Shown: piece by piece, positions 53,494-61,562 of the stretch | Position numbering within the stretch: position 1 is the stretch's first letter | How the letters are laid out: every line of letters begins with the position of its first letter | Made by a program: the position numbers and the translations under genes | The notes under the pieces: generated by a model | The model's input: only the letters and a program-made list of their open reading frames with translations | Databases searched by the model: none | What the model was told of the DNA's origin: nothing | NCBI RefSeq assembly: GCF_000739615.1 | Contig: NZ_BATP01000057.1 | Coordinates: 178,624-242,623, forward strand | Length of the DNA: 64,000 bases | Reading direction: 5' to 3' | From: Haloferula sp. BvORR071 | GTDB lineage: Bacteria > Verrucomicrobiota > Verrucomicrobiia > Verrucomicrobiales > Akkermansiaceae

Positions 53494-54099
53494 TTACTTC
53501 AGCAGCGGTTTCACCGACTCGTCGGAGCCTTTCCAGCGGTCTGTGATTGCGCCGTGTTGATCGACCTGCAGGGCATCGTTCGGGAGCAGGACGATGTTCT
53601 TGTGTTCGAGTTTGGTGTAGTCGATCCAGTAGGACTTGCCGTTGCGGATCAGCAGGACATTGCGGCTGGCGAAGTCGTCCCGGCCGCCGGCACCGTTGAT
53701 CGCTCGGACGACCGTGAGGCCTTGGCGGTACTGGACGTCGCCAGCGCGTTTCACGTGGCCGCCGATGCTGACCATGCTGGGGCCATTGTCGACGGTGGTG
53801 CCTTTGACGGCCTCGGCTTCGATCTTGGGAGTCGTATAGATGCCTTCGCTGCGGTAGGCGGCCTCGGCGGCGCGGGCGAATTGCTCTGCGCTCAGGCCGC
53901 GGGCTGGCACCGGCTTGTCCAAGAGGGGTAGCGAGACGCCGCCGGCCTCGCCGACCTTGTATTCGCCGTTCACCTTCTGCTGTTCGGTGGCTTCGAGTCC
54001 CCTGAGGCTCACTTTGACCGTATCGCCGGGCTCGAGGCCGGCGAAGGCGAAGGATGCGAGACCGAGGGCGGCGAGGATGACGGGAAGCGTACGGTTCAT
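53494..54099 (-). CDS. Polysaccharide export protein with SLBB domain (Wza-like)
   Basis: A 201-residue exported protein. Signal peptide: LPVILAALGLASFAFAG. The Poly_export domain (about 20-100; LEPGDTVKVSLRGL, GEYKVGEAGGVSLPLL) is followed by an SLBB domain (about 105-190; SMVSIGGHVKRAGDVQYRQGLTVVRAINGAGGRDDFASRNVLLIRNG). Wza-type proteins form the outer-membrane channel for exopolysaccharide. It has no lipobox and no C-terminal helix, so it is a short version. It is divergent from the ECF sigma gene, with two dyads between. Confidence 0.9.
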   Translation of the reverse strand: MNRTLPVILAALGLASFAFAGLEPGDTVKVSLRGLEATEQQKVNGEYKVGEAGGVSLPLLDKPVPARGLSAEQFARAAEAAYRSEGIYTTPKIEAEAVKGTTVDNGPSMVSIGGHVKRAGDVQYRQGLTVVRAINGAGGRDDFASRNVLLIRNGKSYWIDYTKLEHKNIVLLPNDALQVDQHGAITDRWKGSDESVKPLLK

Positions 54100-54136
54100 G
54101 GTTAGGAGCGGGGATCGATTGGCAAACTCGCGTCTT

Positions 54137-54186
54137 ACTTTGTGAGAAAAAGTAAACGAGGCAAGCTAAACTTTATGTGGCAAAGT
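54137..54186. promoter_or_regulatory. Two ACTTT-N7-AAAGT dyads between export and sigma genes
   Basis: ACTTT-GTGAGAA-AAAGT (54137-54153) and ACTTT-ATGTGGC-AAAGT (54170-54186) have the same 5-base arms and the same 7-base spacer. Their centres are 33 bases apart, close to three helical turns. They lie in the 169-base divergent region between the polysaccharide-export gene and the ECF sigma gene. A third near-identical dyad precedes the Wzz-like genes at 61538. Probable operator pair for a common regulator. Confidence 0.6.
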
Positions 54187-54268
54187 GAATTTCGGGGGAG
54201 GAATGGGGACCTTTTTGCAGAAAGATGTCACGATCCGCGCGGCTGCTCTCAATGACCCTTGAAGAGCC

Positions 54269-54796
54269 ATGCAAGCACTCGCCATTTCCCCACCCGAGCC
54301 CATGGACAGGACTCGCTTCTCCGAATTGATCCGCAGCCATCATCTATCCCTGCACGCCTATGCCCGGGCGCTGGCGGCGGATGAGCCGACGGCGCGCGAA
54401 CTGGTGCAAGACGCCTTCGTGGCGGCTTGGCAGAATATCGGCCGCTTCGATGTCACGCGTGACTTCGCCACCTGGATGCGCGGGATCCTGCGCAACAAGT
54501 GGCGGGAGCACTGCCGGCTGCATTCGCGGGAGGTGCCTTTTGATGAGGCTGCCTTGTCGACGCTGGAGGCGACGCTTGCGCCGTATCCGGCGGGGGATGC
54601 CGCGGTGTTTGCGCGCTTGGCGGAGTGCCGGGAGAAGCTGCCGGAGCCGATGGCCCAGGCGCTGCGCGTTTGCTACGATGAAGGTCGTACCAGCGAGGAT
54701 GCCGCGGGCTTGTTAGGCCTGAATGCGGCGGCGCTGCGCAAGCGCCTGGAGCGAGCAAGGGAGGCCCTGCGCCTCTGCCTTTCGAAAAACGACTGA
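54269..54796 (+). CDS. ECF-type RNA polymerase sigma factor
   Basis: A 175-residue sigma-70 family factor with region 2 (LSLHAYARALAADEPTARELVQDAFVAAWQNIGRF, then TWMRGILRNKWRE) and a region 4 helix-turn-helix (TSEDAAGLLGLNAAALRKRLERAREALRLCL). ATG 54269 is used; ATG 54302 is an alternative. The next gene, 26 bases downstream, encodes a VWA membrane protein with a short cytoplasmic N-terminus, in the place where an anti-sigma factor normally stands. Confidence 0.9.
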   Translation: MQALAISPPEPMDRTRFSELIRSHHLSLHAYARALAADEPTARELVQDAFVAAWQNIGRFDVTRDFATWMRGILRNKWREHCRLHSREVPFDEAALSTLEATLAPYPAGDAAVFARLAECREKLPEPMAQALRVCYDEGRTSEDAAGLLGLNAAALRKRLERAREALRLCLSKND

Positions 54797-54822
54797 ACCC
54801 ATTTTCCTACCATTTTACTTTC

Positions 54823-57672
54823 ATGAATCCTTCTTCCGAAGATCCCTCTGAACGCCTGATCGACTCGCTGCTGCGCAAGCAAGCGCGCGGGGCTGCCGAT
54901 GAGGAACTCCTCAAGGCGATCGAGCAGAAGCTCGATGCCGCTGCTCCGGCACCGGTGCGCTCGAAAGGGCGCGGTGCTGCATGGGCCTCGATGGCCGCCG
55001 CGGCTGCGGTGGTGTGCGGGGGCGCGGGTGTCTATTTCTCGCAGCAGGCTGCTGAGGAGAAAGTAAATGCCGTGGCCAGCCGTGCTCCAAGCGAGGCGAA
55101 GGAAAGGTCGATTGTGGCCGAGTCCAAGGCCAAGACCTTGCACAGGCTTCCACCGGCGCCGGTGGCTGACAGTGCCGCGGCCGAGGGCTCAACGGAGGCC
55201 GCTGCTGCTGCGCCGAAGTTCGAGTTCGCTGCCAAGGAGCGGATGGATGAAGCCGCGCCGGTGATTCCCGAGTCTGGGCGTGAGATTGCGCAGCTGCCTG
55301 CGGCGCCGTCGACCATGACCAATTCGGCGCTGAGTTCGCCGGGTGCCATGGGAGGAAGTGGTGGGGGCTCAGGCGTGGGCGGGGGCCGTGGGGCCGGTGT
55401 GGGCCGAGGCTTCGCTGGGGGAGGTGCTGACGGATCCTTGGCAGGAATGGACAGGGATAAGCTCCGGTCCCGAAGCGGTGGCGAGGCGAAGAGCGAGGAA
55501 ATGGGAGGAATGTTGAAGGAGATGGGCATCCCCGAGGAGTCGGAGAAAGCTCGTGCTGCGTCGATGGCGCAAAAAGCCAAGTCTGTGGTCGATGACGAAA
55601 TCATCTCATTGAATCCCAACTTGGGGAACACGGAGCGCTACGGCCAGTTGGTGGATCAGCCGTGGAAGTCGCCGTGGCAGGATGCGCTTTCGACCTTTTC
55701 GATCGATGTGGACACCGCGTCTTACACGAACCTGCGGCGGATGATCCAGGAGGGGCGTCCGGTGCCGCCGGATGCGGTGCGGATCGAGGAGTGCGTGAAC
55801 TACTTCGACTACAAGTACGAGGGGCCAAAGGGCGATGGGCCATTCGCGGTGCATGGCACCCTGGCGACTTGCCCGTGGAAGGAGGGTCACCTCTTGGCGC
55901 GGGTGGCAATCAAGGGCAAGGAGATGGCGAAGAACGCACGGCCGGCCTCGAACCTGGTCTTCCTGATCGATGTCTCGGGCTCCATGCAATCGCCGGACAA
56001 GCTGCCGCTGCTGAAGCGCTCGATGCGGGTGCTGATCGACCAGCTCGATGAGCGCGACCGGGTGGCGATGGTGGTGTATGCGGGGACCGAAGGGGTGGCA
56101 CTGGATTCCACGGTGCTGGATGAACGTGGCAAGTCCGCTGCGATCCAGGCGCTGGAGAAGCTGGAGTCGGGCGGCTCGACCAATGGTGGCGCGGGCATCA
56201 AGCGCGCCTACGAACTGGCGACGAAGGGGCGGATCCAAGGCGGTACGAACCGGGTGATCCTGGCCACCGATGGTGACTTCAACGTGGGCACCACCGGTCA
56301 GGGCGACTTGGTCAATCTGGTGAAGGGTGGCGCGAAGGGCGGCGTGAGCCTGAGCGTGCTTGGCTTCGGCACCGGCAACCTGAATGACTCGATGATGGAG
56401 GCGATCTCCAAGGATGGCGACGGAAACTACTTCTACGTGAATGGCGATGAGGAAGCGCGGCGCGTCTTCGGCGAGAAGCTGACCGGCACGCTGGTGACGA
56501 TTGCCAAGGACGTGAAGATCCAGGTGGAGTTCAATCCGGGCAAGGTGCAGGCCTATCGCCTGATTGGTTATGCCGACCGGATCTTGCGTCACGAGGACTT
56601 CAACAACGATAAGGTGGACGCCGGGGATATTGGCGCGGGCCACACGGTGACGGCCTTTTACGAGATCGTGCCGGATGGTGTGCCGATGCCGAATGCGGGC
56701 ACGGTGGATACCCTGCGTTACCAGCGTCCGGCTGGCCGCGAGGTGGTGAACAGCGAGGATTGGTTTGCGCTGAAGCTGCGCCACAAGCATCCGGAGGGCG
56801 ATACCAGCGCCTTGATCGAGACGCCGGTGAAGGGCGAGCCGGTGGCTTGGGAGAGCGCGGGCAATGACTTCCGCTTCGCCTCGGCGGTAGCGCTCTTCGG
56901 GATGAAGCTGCGGCAGATGCCGGAGCTGGCGGACATGTCCTGGGGGAAGATCGAGCAGATCGCGAAGCCAGCCTTGGCGGAGGATCCGCAGGAGCAGCGC
57001 GCGGGCTTCATCGAGACGCTGCGGAAGATCGGGAAGTATGATCCGACCGCCTTGGTGAATGTGCCGGCCGCGGTCGTCGCGAAGCCTTCCTCCGAAGTGC
57101 CCGAGATCTTCAAGGATTGGGGCTATCTGCGGGATGAGAGCACGAAGTGGTATGTGACCTTCGGGCTCATGTCGGATGGTATGTGGGCGCCGAAGCTTCT
57201 GGGGCAGACTGCGACCGGCCAGAAATTCGACAACCGGGTGTCCGCTGCGAGCATGATCAGTCCCGGGGATGTCTTCTTCCTGGATAAATCGATGGCGGGG
57301 CGCTTCAAGTTCAACGGCATCGTCCGGAGAACGATCCACAACGATCGGACTGGAAACGATGAAGAGATGAATGTGGCCCTCTATGAGGATCTCAAGGAGA
57401 GCAAGAAGGGACGGCGCTACGAGTCTCAGGAGAAATTGCCGGAGAACGAGATAGAGGCTCACGCCTATTATGACCGGACGGCGGTCTTTGGACTGAAGGC
57501 GGGAGCTGACGCTGAAGCCCTTGAGGTGAAGGTGGAAGAGGGCAGCCAGTTTGCCTTGCCGCCCAACTCAGGGAAGAAGGAGTTCTTCCTGCGGGAGGTG
57601 GCGGAGGACCATGTCACTGTGGAGCAGACCGATGGTTCCGGGGTGAAGCAGAGCTATACGATCCGGAAGTGA
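54823..57672 (+). CDS. YfbK-like VWA membrane protein with novel C-terminal domain
   Basis: A 949-residue protein. Short cytoplasmic N-terminus (ERLIDSLLRKQARGAADEEL), one membrane segment near residue 50-65 (ASMAAAAAVVCGGAGVYFS), a long Ala/Gly-rich linker to about 265, the YfbK N-terminal domain (TFSIDVDTASYTNLRRMIQ, ECVNYFDY), a VWA domain with the MIDAS motif DVSGSM (near 387) and TDGDFNVG, and a YfbK C-terminal domain to about 745. The last 180 residues (from DESTKWYVTFGL) are the same domain as in the convergent gene at 58086-59156. VWA proteins usually mediate binding at the surface. The sigma gene upstream suggests it may sense or be controlled by that sigma. Confidence 0.85.
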   Translation: MNPSSEDPSERLIDSLLRKQARGAADEELLKAIEQKLDAAAPAPVRSKGRGAAWASMAAAAAVVCGGAGVYFSQQAAEEKVNAVASRAPSEAKERSIVAESKAKTLHRLPPAPVADSAAAEGSTEAAAAAPKFEFAAKERMDEAAPVIPESGREIAQLPAAPSTMTNSALSSPGAMGGSGGGSGVGGGRGAGVGRGFAGGGADGSLAGMDRDKLRSRSGGEAKSEEMGGMLKEMGIPEESEKARAASMAQKAKSVVDDEIISLNPNLGNTERYGQLVDQPWKSPWQDALSTFSIDVDTASYTNLRRMIQEGRPVPPDAVRIEECVNYFDYKYEGPKGDGPFAVHGTLATCPWKEGHLLARVAIKGKEMAKNARPASNLVFLIDVSGSMQSPDKLPLLKRSMRVLIDQLDERDRVAMVVYAGTEGVALDSTVLDERGKSAAIQALEKLESGGSTNGGAGIKRAYELATKGRIQGGTNRVILATDGDFNVGTTGQGDLVNLVKGGAKGGVSLSVLGFGTGNLNDSMMEAISKDGDGNYFYVNGDEEARRVFGEKLTGTLVTIAKDVKIQVEFNPGKVQAYRLIGYADRILRHEDFNNDKVDAGDIGAGHTVTAFYEIVPDGVPMPNAGTVDTLRYQRPAGREVVNSEDWFALKLRHKHPEGDTSALIETPVKGEPVAWESAGNDFRFASAVALFGMKLRQMPELADMSWGKIEQIAKPALAEDPQEQRAGFIETLRKIGKYDPTALVNVPAAVVAKPSSEVPEIFKDWGYLRDESTKWYVTFGLMSDGMWAPKLLGQTATGQKFDNRVSAASMISPGDVFFLDKSMAGRFKFNGIVRRTIHNDRTGNDEEMNVALYEDLKESKKGRRYESQEKLPENEIEAHAYYDRTAVFGLKAGADAEALEVKVEEGSQFALPPNSGKKEFFLREVAEDHVTVEQTDGSGVKQSYTIRK

Positions 57673-57832
57673 GGGTGAGTTGATTTGTTAGGCGCGGATT
57701 TGATTCGAGAAGGGCGGGGGAGATCCCGCCCTTCTTTGCTTTTCGGATGTCTTGGAGCTTGTCCGGAGATCAGGATGGCGGGGATTTTTCCCTGAAAGGC
57801 CGGATGAGGATGGGGCGGGGATCTCACGATGC

Positions 57833-58038
57833 GGTAGGGTGCGCTGGCCTCAGCGCGCCGCGAGCGATGTGGGGATCAGCCGAGAGCGCAGAAGACTGTT
57901 GAGGTCCCCGTGGATCGCCCGCGGCTGCCTGAGGCCAGGCAGCCCTACCGAAAGGCAGCTCTGCTGAAAGTCGGCCCTCCGGGGCGGGATTAATGGCGAG
58001 CGGCCTATCCGGTGGTTCTCGCTCCGCTTCACCACCGG
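57833..58038. repeat. Inverted REP-like pair and hairpins in the convergent gap
   Basis: The 413-base gap 57673-58085 has no gene. Two 32-base copies in opposite orientation (57833-57864 and 57918-57949) share GGTAGGG at one end, a CTGGCCTCAG centre and CCGCG at the other end. The stems differ at several positions yet remain paired: GCGCTG/CAGCGC in one and GGCTGCCTG/CAGGCAGCC in the other. A third hairpin, CCGGTGGT/ACCACCGG (58009-58016 and 58031-58038), follows. No terminator with a T tract was seen. Confidence 0.7.
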
Positions 58039-58085
58039 CTAAGCTCCGACACGCCTCCGGCGTTGGGAGAATACGGGTGGAAGGC

Positions 58086-59156
58086 TCAATCTTTGGGGCT
58101 CTTCTGCCCCGAGGGTTTGTCGCCTTTCTTATAGAGAACCAAGAGTGGCTGCTTGGTCTCACCGTCGAACTCGATCTTCCAGCGGAAGCCGGCTTGGATG
58201 CATGCCCTATCGAGGGCTGCGGCGAAGTTGGTTTCCTTTTCGGGCAGGGTCAGCTTCGGCGCATCGTCGCTGTGGCCGCGGATTGCGAAGTTGATCACGC
58301 CGCCGTCTTGGCCTCCTGCTCCGGCTTGGTTCAACGAGTGAAGGACCTCATCCAAGCTTTGGCCATCCACTCCTCCTTTCGGAGTGAGCTTCAGCAAGGC
58401 GAGTTGCTTGAGGATGTCGATGCCTTGGGCATCCCTGGGGAGATCCAGCCTCTGGTAGAAATTGGCGGGTTCGGCCTTGTTCGCCGGAGTCTTCTGGATG
58501 GTGGCGCTGCGGAGGGTGCCAGTGGGGTCTTTGTATTCCACCACCACCTTATCGGCGCTGACTTCTTTCAGGAAGAAGTCCTTGCTGGTGGCATCGGGAG
58601 GTAGCGCGAAGTGGGTGAGCTCCTCGACCTTGAACTCCAGTTGGAGGACTTTGCCGGGGATCTTGGAGGTGAAGACGGCGGTGCGGTCGTAGTAGGCGTG
58701 GGAGTCGATCCTGTTCTCCGGAAGTCCCTCTATGGATTCATACTTGATGCCCTTTTTGTTAGGCTTCAGGTCCTCGTACTCCGCGACCCTGCGCATCTCC
58801 AGGAAGCCAGTCTTCGAATTCTTAATCTCCCTTGTGGCGAAGCCAAGGAACTTGAAACGGCCTTCGAAAGGACCTCCCGCACGGAAAAAGACATCGCCCG
58901 GGCCCAGCATCGGCTTTCCGCGATCCTTCTCGAAGAGATTCCGCTTGTCCGGAAGCTGGCCGAAGAAAATTGGTTTCCATCGGCCTTCGTAAGCTAAATC
59001 GAAGGCGATATACCACTTCGTCGCTTCCTCACGGACAAAGCTCAGGCTTTTCAAACCAACAGGAAGCTCCGGCTCCTCGGCCTTCTGCTCCTGCGCCATT
59101 CCCGCGAAGGGGAATGCCAGAAGCGCGAAGGCCAGAAGCTGGAGTGTTGATTTCAT
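58086..59156 (-). CDS. Exported protein with VWA-associated domain and STN-like C-terminus
   Basis: A 356-residue exported protein (signal FALLAFPFAGMAQ). Residues about 30-215 match the last 180 residues of the VWA protein: REEATKWYIAFDL, GPGDVFFRAGGPFEGRFKF, YEDLKPNKKGIKYES, ENRIDSHAYYDRTAVF and KVEELTHFALPP. The C-terminal 130 residues (VINFAIRGHSDDAPKLTLPEKETNFAAALDRACIQAGF) resemble the STN/secretin-N type short beta-alpha domain. ATG 59156 starts the signal. It is convergent with the VWA gene across a repeat region and 4 bases downstream of the aminotransferase gene. Confidence 0.75.
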   Translation of the reverse strand: MKSTLQLLAFALLAFPFAGMAQEQKAEEPELPVGLKSLSFVREEATKWYIAFDLAYEGRWKPIFFGQLPDKRNLFEKDRGKPMLGPGDVFFRAGGPFEGRFKFLGFATREIKNSKTGFLEMRRVAEYEDLKPNKKGIKYESIEGLPENRIDSHAYYDRTAVFTSKIPGKVLQLEFKVEELTHFALPPDATSKDFFLKEVSADKVVVEYKDPTGTLRSATIQKTPANKAEPANFYQRLDLPRDAQGIDILKQLALLKLTPKGGVDGQSLDEVLHSLNQAGAGGQDGGVINFAIRGHSDDAPKLTLPEKETNFAAALDRACIQAGFRWKIEFDGETKQPLLVLYKKGDKPSGQKSPKD

Positions 59157-59160
59157 TGTC

Positions 59161-60258
59161 TCATTCGAGGCAATCCACCAGAGCCGCGAGCACGAGATCC
59201 ACATTCGCCTGGGTGGCGGAGTGGCCCATCAAACCAATCCGCCAAGCCTTGCCGGCGAAGGGGCCGAGGCCGGCGCCGATTTCGATCGAGTAGTCGTCGA
59301 GCAGCTTGGCGCGCACGGCGGCATCGTCCGCACCTTCCGGGATGTGGATGCAGTTCAGCGTGAATAGCGAATGCTCGGGCACATACCTGATGCCCATCGA
59401 TTCCAGGCCCGCGCGGAGGCGGCGGTGGAGTCTGGCATGGCGGGCGTGGCGGGCTTCCAGGCCTTCCTCCAGCACGATGACGAGGGCTTCGTGCAGGGCG
59501 TAGATCATGTTCACCGGGGCGGTGTGGTGATAGGCGCGCTTGCCACTGCCTTTGTAGTAGTCCTTGAGCATGGTGGTATCGAAGTACCAGCTTTGGACCT
59601 TGGTCTTGCGCTGCTCGATGACTTCGAGGGCGCGGGGCGAGAAGGAGACAGGCGAAAGCCCGGGCGGGCAGGACAGGCACTTCTGGGTGCCGGAGTAGAT
59701 GCCATCGATGCCCCATTCATCGACCTTCAGCGGATGACCACCGAGGGAGGTCACGGCATCCACAATGAGAAGCATGCCGGAGTCGTGGACCAGCTCGGCC
59801 AGACCTTCGAGGGGCTGGAGGGCACCGGTGGAAGTCTCGGCGTGAACGATTGCCAGCGCCTTCGCATCCGCGTGCTTGTCGATGGCCTCCGCCAGCATCT
59901 CCAGTGGGAAGATCTCACCCCAAGGCACGTCCACCCGGTGCACCACGATGCCCTGGCGCTCCATCATGTCCACCATGCGGGTGCCGAAGACTCCGTTCAC
60001 GCAGACGATCGCCTCATCGCCACGCTCTAACAAATTCGTGACCACGCACTCCATGCCAGCCATGCCGGTGGCGGAGACGGGGAAGGTCAGGGCGTTCTCC
60101 GTCTGGTAGACCTTGCGCAGCATCACGCAGGTGTGGTCCATGATCTCGATGTAGCGCGGATCGAGGTGACCCAGCGTGGGCGAGGCCATGGCGCGGAGGA
60201 TGCGGGAGGGGACGGTGCTAGGGCCGGGGCCCATCAGGATGCGTTCGGGAACGTTCAT
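59161..60258 (-). CDS. Alanine-glyoxylate / serine-pyruvate aminotransferase family
   Basis: A 365-residue class V PLP enzyme. GPGPSTVPSRILRAMASPTLGHLD is the N-terminal signature, HAETSTGALQPLEGL and DAVTSLGGHPLKVDEWG bind PLP, and the lysine is in GTQKCLSCPPGLSP (near 195). The C-terminal domain is complete. Substrate may be glyoxylate with alanine or serine, or another small acid. Its start overlaps the adenosine deaminase stop by 4 bases. Confidence 0.9.
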   Translation of the reverse strand: MNVPERILMGPGPSTVPSRILRAMASPTLGHLDPRYIEIMDHTCVMLRKVYQTENALTFPVSATGMAGMECVVTNLLERGDEAIVCVNGVFGTRMVDMMERQGIVVHRVDVPWGEIFPLEMLAEAIDKHADAKALAIVHAETSTGALQPLEGLAELVHDSGMLLIVDAVTSLGGHPLKVDEWGIDGIYSGTQKCLSCPPGLSPVSFSPRALEVIEQRKTKVQSWYFDTTMLKDYYKGSGKRAYHHTAPVNMIYALHEALVIVLEEGLEARHARHARLHRRLRAGLESMGIRYVPEHSLFTLNCIHIPEGADDAAVRAKLLDDYSIEIGAGLGPFAGKAWRIGLMGHSATQANVDLVLAALVDCLE

Positions 60259-61433
60259 GGGAAATGGGGGTTTTTCGGAAGCTGAGACGCGAAGGCCTTC
60301 GCCGTCAACTCCGCGAACAGCATGGAGTAAGTCGGTAGCAGGCGCTGGCGGAGCAGCGCGACCCGCGTTTCGTGCGGCGCGAAGGAGCTCTTCATCGCAT
60401 TCATCGTCATCTTCTCCAGCTCCACAAGGCTGAGGCCGAAGGTGGTGGTGGCGATCGAAAGCTCCTTCGACATCTCGGTGTCGCTCATCAGGCGGTCATC
60501 CGTATTCAGGAAGACCCGGAAGCCGGCGCGGTGGAAGAGCGCGAAAGGATGCTCCTCAAAGCTGGCGCAGGCACCGGTGTGGACATTGCTGGAGAGGCAC
60601 ATCTCCAGCGGCACGCGGCGATCGAGGATATATTGGGCGAGGCGACCGAGCTTGAGCGAGCCATCCGGCCGGACCTCGATGTCGTTGCGCAGGCGGGTGC
60701 CGTGGCCGAGGCGATGGGCACCGCACCACTGCAAGGCCTGCCAGATTGACTCCGGGCCGAAGGCTTCGCCGGCGTGGATGGTGATGTAGAAGTTCGCGCG
60801 CTGGATCGCGTGGAAGGCATCGACATGCTTCTTCGGCGGGTGGCCGAACTCGCCGCCGGCGAGGTCGAAGCCGACGACACCGCGGTCGCGCCAGCGGATC
60901 GCCAGTTCCGCGGCTTCGAGTGAGTCGGTGCGGTCGCGCATCGCGCAGATGAGCAGGCCCCACTCCACGCCGAATTCCTTGCGGCCGCGTTCCAGGCCAT
61001 CGAGCACCGCTTCAACGACTTCATCCTGCGTGAGGTCTTGCTGCGTGTGGAAGACCGGGGCGAAGCGGATCTCCGCATAGACCACGCCATCCTTGGCCAT
61101 GTCTTCCAGGAACTCATAGGCGATGCGGCCCAAGGCATCGCGCGTCTGCATGACGGCGATGGTGTGGGCGAAGCCTTCGAGATATTCCGGCAGATTCCCG
61201 CGCTGGGCGCCGCGGTGGAACCATGTTGCGAGGTCTTCCGGGTCTGAGGTGGGCAGGCCTTGGTAGCCTTGCTCCTTCGCCAGTTCGATGATGCTCGCGG
61301 GGCGCAGGCCGCCATCTAGGTGCTCGTGCAGGAGGATCTTCGGCAGGCGGCGGAAATCGAGGGCTGCCACGAGATCGGTGCCGGTGGGCAAGGGGGCCAC
61401 CGGATGGAATTCCGGATAACGGTGCTCGATCAT
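60255..61433 (-). CDS. add: Adenosine deaminase
   Basis: A 392-residue amidohydrolase of the adenosine deaminase family. Metal and catalytic motifs are PKILLHEHLDGGLRP, TIHAGEAFGPESI, HRLGHGTRL, MCLSSNVHTGA and RVFLNTDDRLMSDTE. Close paralogues deaminate other purines or modified adenines, so exact substrate is inferred. ATG 61433 is used; the frame opens earlier but the added 34 residues are unlike the family. It is divergent from the Wzz-like genes. Confidence 0.88.
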   Translation of the reverse strand: MIEHRYPEFHPVAPLPTGTDLVAALDFRRLPKILLHEHLDGGLRPASIIELAKEQGYQGLPTSDPEDLATWFHRGAQRGNLPEYLEGFAHTIAVMQTRDALGRIAYEFLEDMAKDGVVYAEIRFAPVFHTQQDLTQDEVVEAVLDGLERGRKEFGVEWGLLICAMRDRTDSLEAAELAIRWRDRGVVGFDLAGGEFGHPPKKHVDAFHAIQRANFYITIHAGEAFGPESIWQALQWCGAHRLGHGTRLRNDIEVRPDGSLKLGRLAQYILDRRVPLEMCLSSNVHTGACASFEEHPFALFHRAGFRVFLNTDDRLMSDTEMSKELSIATTTFGLSLVELEKMTMNAMKSSFAPHETRVALLRQRLLPTYSMLFAELTAKAFASQLPKNPHFP

Positions 61434-61537
61434 CCATACCTCTCTAGCAGATCCCGGGCGCGAGGGCGCGGAAAATCTGCACAGGCCCGGGACTGCGATG
61501 CGGCTGGTGCTTGCTGCAAAAGAAGCTTGCGCCATTC

Positions 61538-61554
61538 ACTTTGTGATGCAAAGC
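61538..61554. promoter_or_regulatory. ACTTT-N7-AAAGC dyad ahead of the Wzz-like genes
   Basis: ACTTT-GTGATGC-AAAGC sits 8 bases before the first Wzz-like ATG and matches the dyads at 54137 and 54170 in arms (9 of 10 bases) and spacer length. Its first nine bases, ACTTTGTGA, are identical to the 54137 copy. Confidence 0.5.
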
Positions 61555-61562
61555 AAAAAGGC

